Positions 62,622 to 64,000 of a DNA stretch of 64,000 nucleotides are shown here, in pieces; the first letter of the stretch is position 1, and each line of letters starts with the position of its first letter. This DNA comes from Cryobacterium algoritolerans. GTDB lineage: Bacteria > Actinomycetota > Actinomycetes > Actinomycetales > Microbacteriaceae. The stretch is from the NCBI RefSeq assembly GCF_004402785.1, contig NZ_SOFP01000046.1, positions 62,001 through 126,000 of the forward strand. Direction: 5' to 3'. A program made the translations under genes and the position numbers. The notes under the pieces are model-generated. The model was given only the letters and a program-made list of their open reading frames with translations, ran no database searches and was not told the DNA's origin.

Positions 62622-64000
62622 GTGCCCTTCCTGGATCAGCTGAACCACTGGGCCCGGCACCAGCCGGGCGCGACGGCCATCGAGGTCGGCGCCGATCGGC
62701 TCAGCTTTGCCGGACTCGCGGCCAGGGCAACCGCTGCGCTGTCCGACCAGACCGACGGTGCAGGCATCAGCGTCATCAGCCTGCCCAACGGCATTGAATT
62801 CGCCCTCGCCCTCACCGCCGGGATCGCCGGTGACCGCGCCGTCGCCGTGCTCGATGCCGGCTGGCCGGATGTCCAACGGGACGCCGTCACGGAACGGCTG
62901 GCCGCGTTGGACCCGCGACGGGCGCGGCCCCGGCGTGGGCCCGGCACGGTCCTGGCCGACGGGCACCCCGATTCGGTCTTTCTCTATGGCTTCACCTCCG
63001 GCACGACCTCCCTGCCCAAGGCGTTCACCCGCAGCCGGGAATCCTGGCGGCGCTCGTTCGAGGCCGGCACCGACTACTTCGGGCTGACTCGGCACGACCG
63101 CACGCTGGCGCCGGGACCCTTGTCGTCCAGCCTCACCCTCTACGCCCTGGCCGAGTCCCTGCACGCCGGCGCGACCTTCGTCACCCTGCCGGAATTCGAC
63201 CTTGCCGCAGCCCTCGCCTGCGTCGCCGACCGGGAGATCACCCGGCTCGTCCTCGTACCCACCATGCTGCGCCTGCTCAGCGAACGCGGCCTGGCCGGTG
63301 GGGTGAACGGCCGGGCGCTCACCCGCATCGTCAGCGCCGGGGCCCGGCTGGATCCCGCGACCCTTGCCGCCGCTCGCCGGTTCGCGCCCAACGCGACGAT
63401 CCAGCAGTACTACGGGGCGGCCGAGCTGAGTTTCATCGCCGCCTGGACGCTGCGCCCCGGGGACGCGCCGGGCGCGAAGGTGACGGCCGTCGGCCGAGCA
63501 TTGCCCGGCATTTCTCTCAGCATCCGGGACGAGGCCGGGCGGGAACTGCCCCGCAACGAGCCGGGCACGATCTTCGTGCGCAGCGACCTGGTCAGCAACG
63601 GCTACGCCTGGGGCGACGACGGCGCGGCGTTCCGCCGCGACGGTGACTGGTGCACCGTCGGCGATCTCGGTTTCCTCGACCAGGACGACGTGTTGCACTT
63701 CCTGAACCGACGCTTGGACATGATCGTCACGTCAGGCCGCAACGTCTACCCGCAGGAGGTGGAGGCGGCACTGCAGCAGTTGCCGGGAGTCGCATCCGTG
63801 GTCGCGGTCGGAGTGCCGGATGCCCGCCGTGGCGCCCGGCTCGTCGTGGCGGTCCTCGGCAGCCCTGAGGTCGACGCGGCCTCGCTTCGCCGGGCCTCTG
63901 CCGCGTCTCTCGCGGAGGCGAAACGGCCACGGTCCTACTACCGGCTGACCGCCCTTCCCCTCGCCCCGACCGGCAAGCTCAGCCGGCACCTGTTGGCCCG
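62622..64000 (+). CDS. AMP-binding acyl-CoA synthetase-like protein (3' end outside window)
   Basis: The frame opens at GTG 62622, five bases after a TAACAT hexamer, and runs to the window edge without a stop (459 codons). Adenylate-forming motifs can be seen in order: YGFTSGTTSLPKA (A3 P-loop), YYGAAELS (A5), TVGDLGFLDQDD (A7), RLDMIVTSGRNVYPQEVE (A8) and APTGKLSRH with the A10 lysine. The protein is therefore nearly complete. The N-terminal domain is short, as in small acyl-CoA synthetases or ligases of fatty or aromatic acids; substrate unknown. No ATG is used at the start, so it is easily missed. Confidence 0.88.
   Translation, partial: MPFLDQLNHWARHQPGATAIEVGADRLSFAGLAARATAALSDQTDGAGISVISLPNGIEFALALTAGIAGDRAVAVLDAGWPDVQRDAVTERLAALDPRRARPRRGPGTVLADGHPDSVFLYGFTSGTTSLPKAFTRSRESWRRSFEAGTDYFGLTRHDRTLAPGPLSSSLTLYALAESLHAGATFVTLPEFDLAAALACVADREITRLVLVPTMLRLLSERGLAGGVNGRALTRIVSAGARLDPATLAAARRFAPNATIQQYYGAAELSFIAAWTLRPGDAPGAKVTAVGRALPGISLSIRDEAGRELPRNEPGTIFVRSDLVSNGYAWGDDGAAFRRDGDWCTVGDLGFLDQDDVLHFLNRRLDMIVTSGRNVYPQEVEAALQQLPGVASVVAVGVPDARRGARLVVAVLGSPEVDAASLRRASAASLAEAKRPRSYYRLTALPLAPTGKLSRHLLA

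Overview
The window is high-GC DNA from an actinobacterium, most likely a Microbacteriaceae member resembling Cryobacterium and its relatives; the genus is an inference. Support comes from the tig-clpP1-clpP2-clpX order with two ClpP paralogues, a mycothiol-dependent-nitroreductase-like DsbA protein, a Mycobacterium SigL/RslA-type sigma/anti-sigma pair, Nei2-like glycosylase, group II truncated haemoglobin, intergenic repeats built on GGTGGTCGAGCC, and many genes that appear to be leaderless (a TAnnnT -10 hexamer 5-8 nt before the start codon). No CRISPR array, prophage, intact insertion sequence or replication origin is visible.

Layout. 0.3-2.7 kb looks like the end of an acquired segment: an orphan gene with AT-richer codons, a HigB/HigA toxin-antitoxin pair and a 3' tRNA fragment. 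2.8-10.9 kb is chromosomal housekeeping and stress repair: nadE, small membrane and hypothetical genes, an EamA exporter, an aldo/keto reductase divergent from msrA, ssb, a lipoprotein, ettA and a thioesterase. 11-17.3 kb has a large secreted beta-helix protein preceded by two LacI/CebR-like operators, then a Rieske/DUF2231 pair divergent from an ECF sigma/anti-sigma pair; both intergenic promoters carry the same TGAACC-N16-CGTnnT signature, so this looks like one autoregulated regulon. 17.3-19.2 kb holds tesB, an unknown gene and a 20-bp tandem repeat.

19.2-28.4 kb is a polyamine/GABA catabolic locus: a PucR-type regulator divergent from gabT, glutamate dehydrogenase, gabD and a putrescine-oxidase-like amine oxidase. 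Together they would oxidise putrescine to GABA, then to succinate semialdehyde and succinate, while recycling glutamate. A KstD-like flavoprotein gene next to it is wrecked by many frameshifts. 28.4-35.4 kb contains glbO, an MscS channel, pepN, a quinone-reductase-like protein and two tandem paralogues of unknown function. 35.6-41.6 kb contains an MFS carrier, an unusual zinc-ribbon SDR, a truncated DUF222/13E12 gene with repeats, a ProP-like symporter and the DsbA-like protein.

41.7-50.6 kb contains a DUF998 protein, rpiB, nei, paiB-like, an amidohydrolase, and a histidine kinase followed by a chimeric gene in which a truncated receiver domain is fused in frame to a membrane GGDEF-EAL protein. 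An L-lactate dehydrogenase follows. 50.7-54.5 kb has two secreted proteins, a 5'-nucleotidase and an S53 sedolisin. 54.7-64 kb is the conserved tRNA-Gly, tRNA-Pro, tig, clpP1P2, clpX block, then an M3 peptidase, a methyltransferase and an AMP-binding enzyme cut by the window edge. Long antisense reading frames opposite the high-GC genes are treated as shadows.
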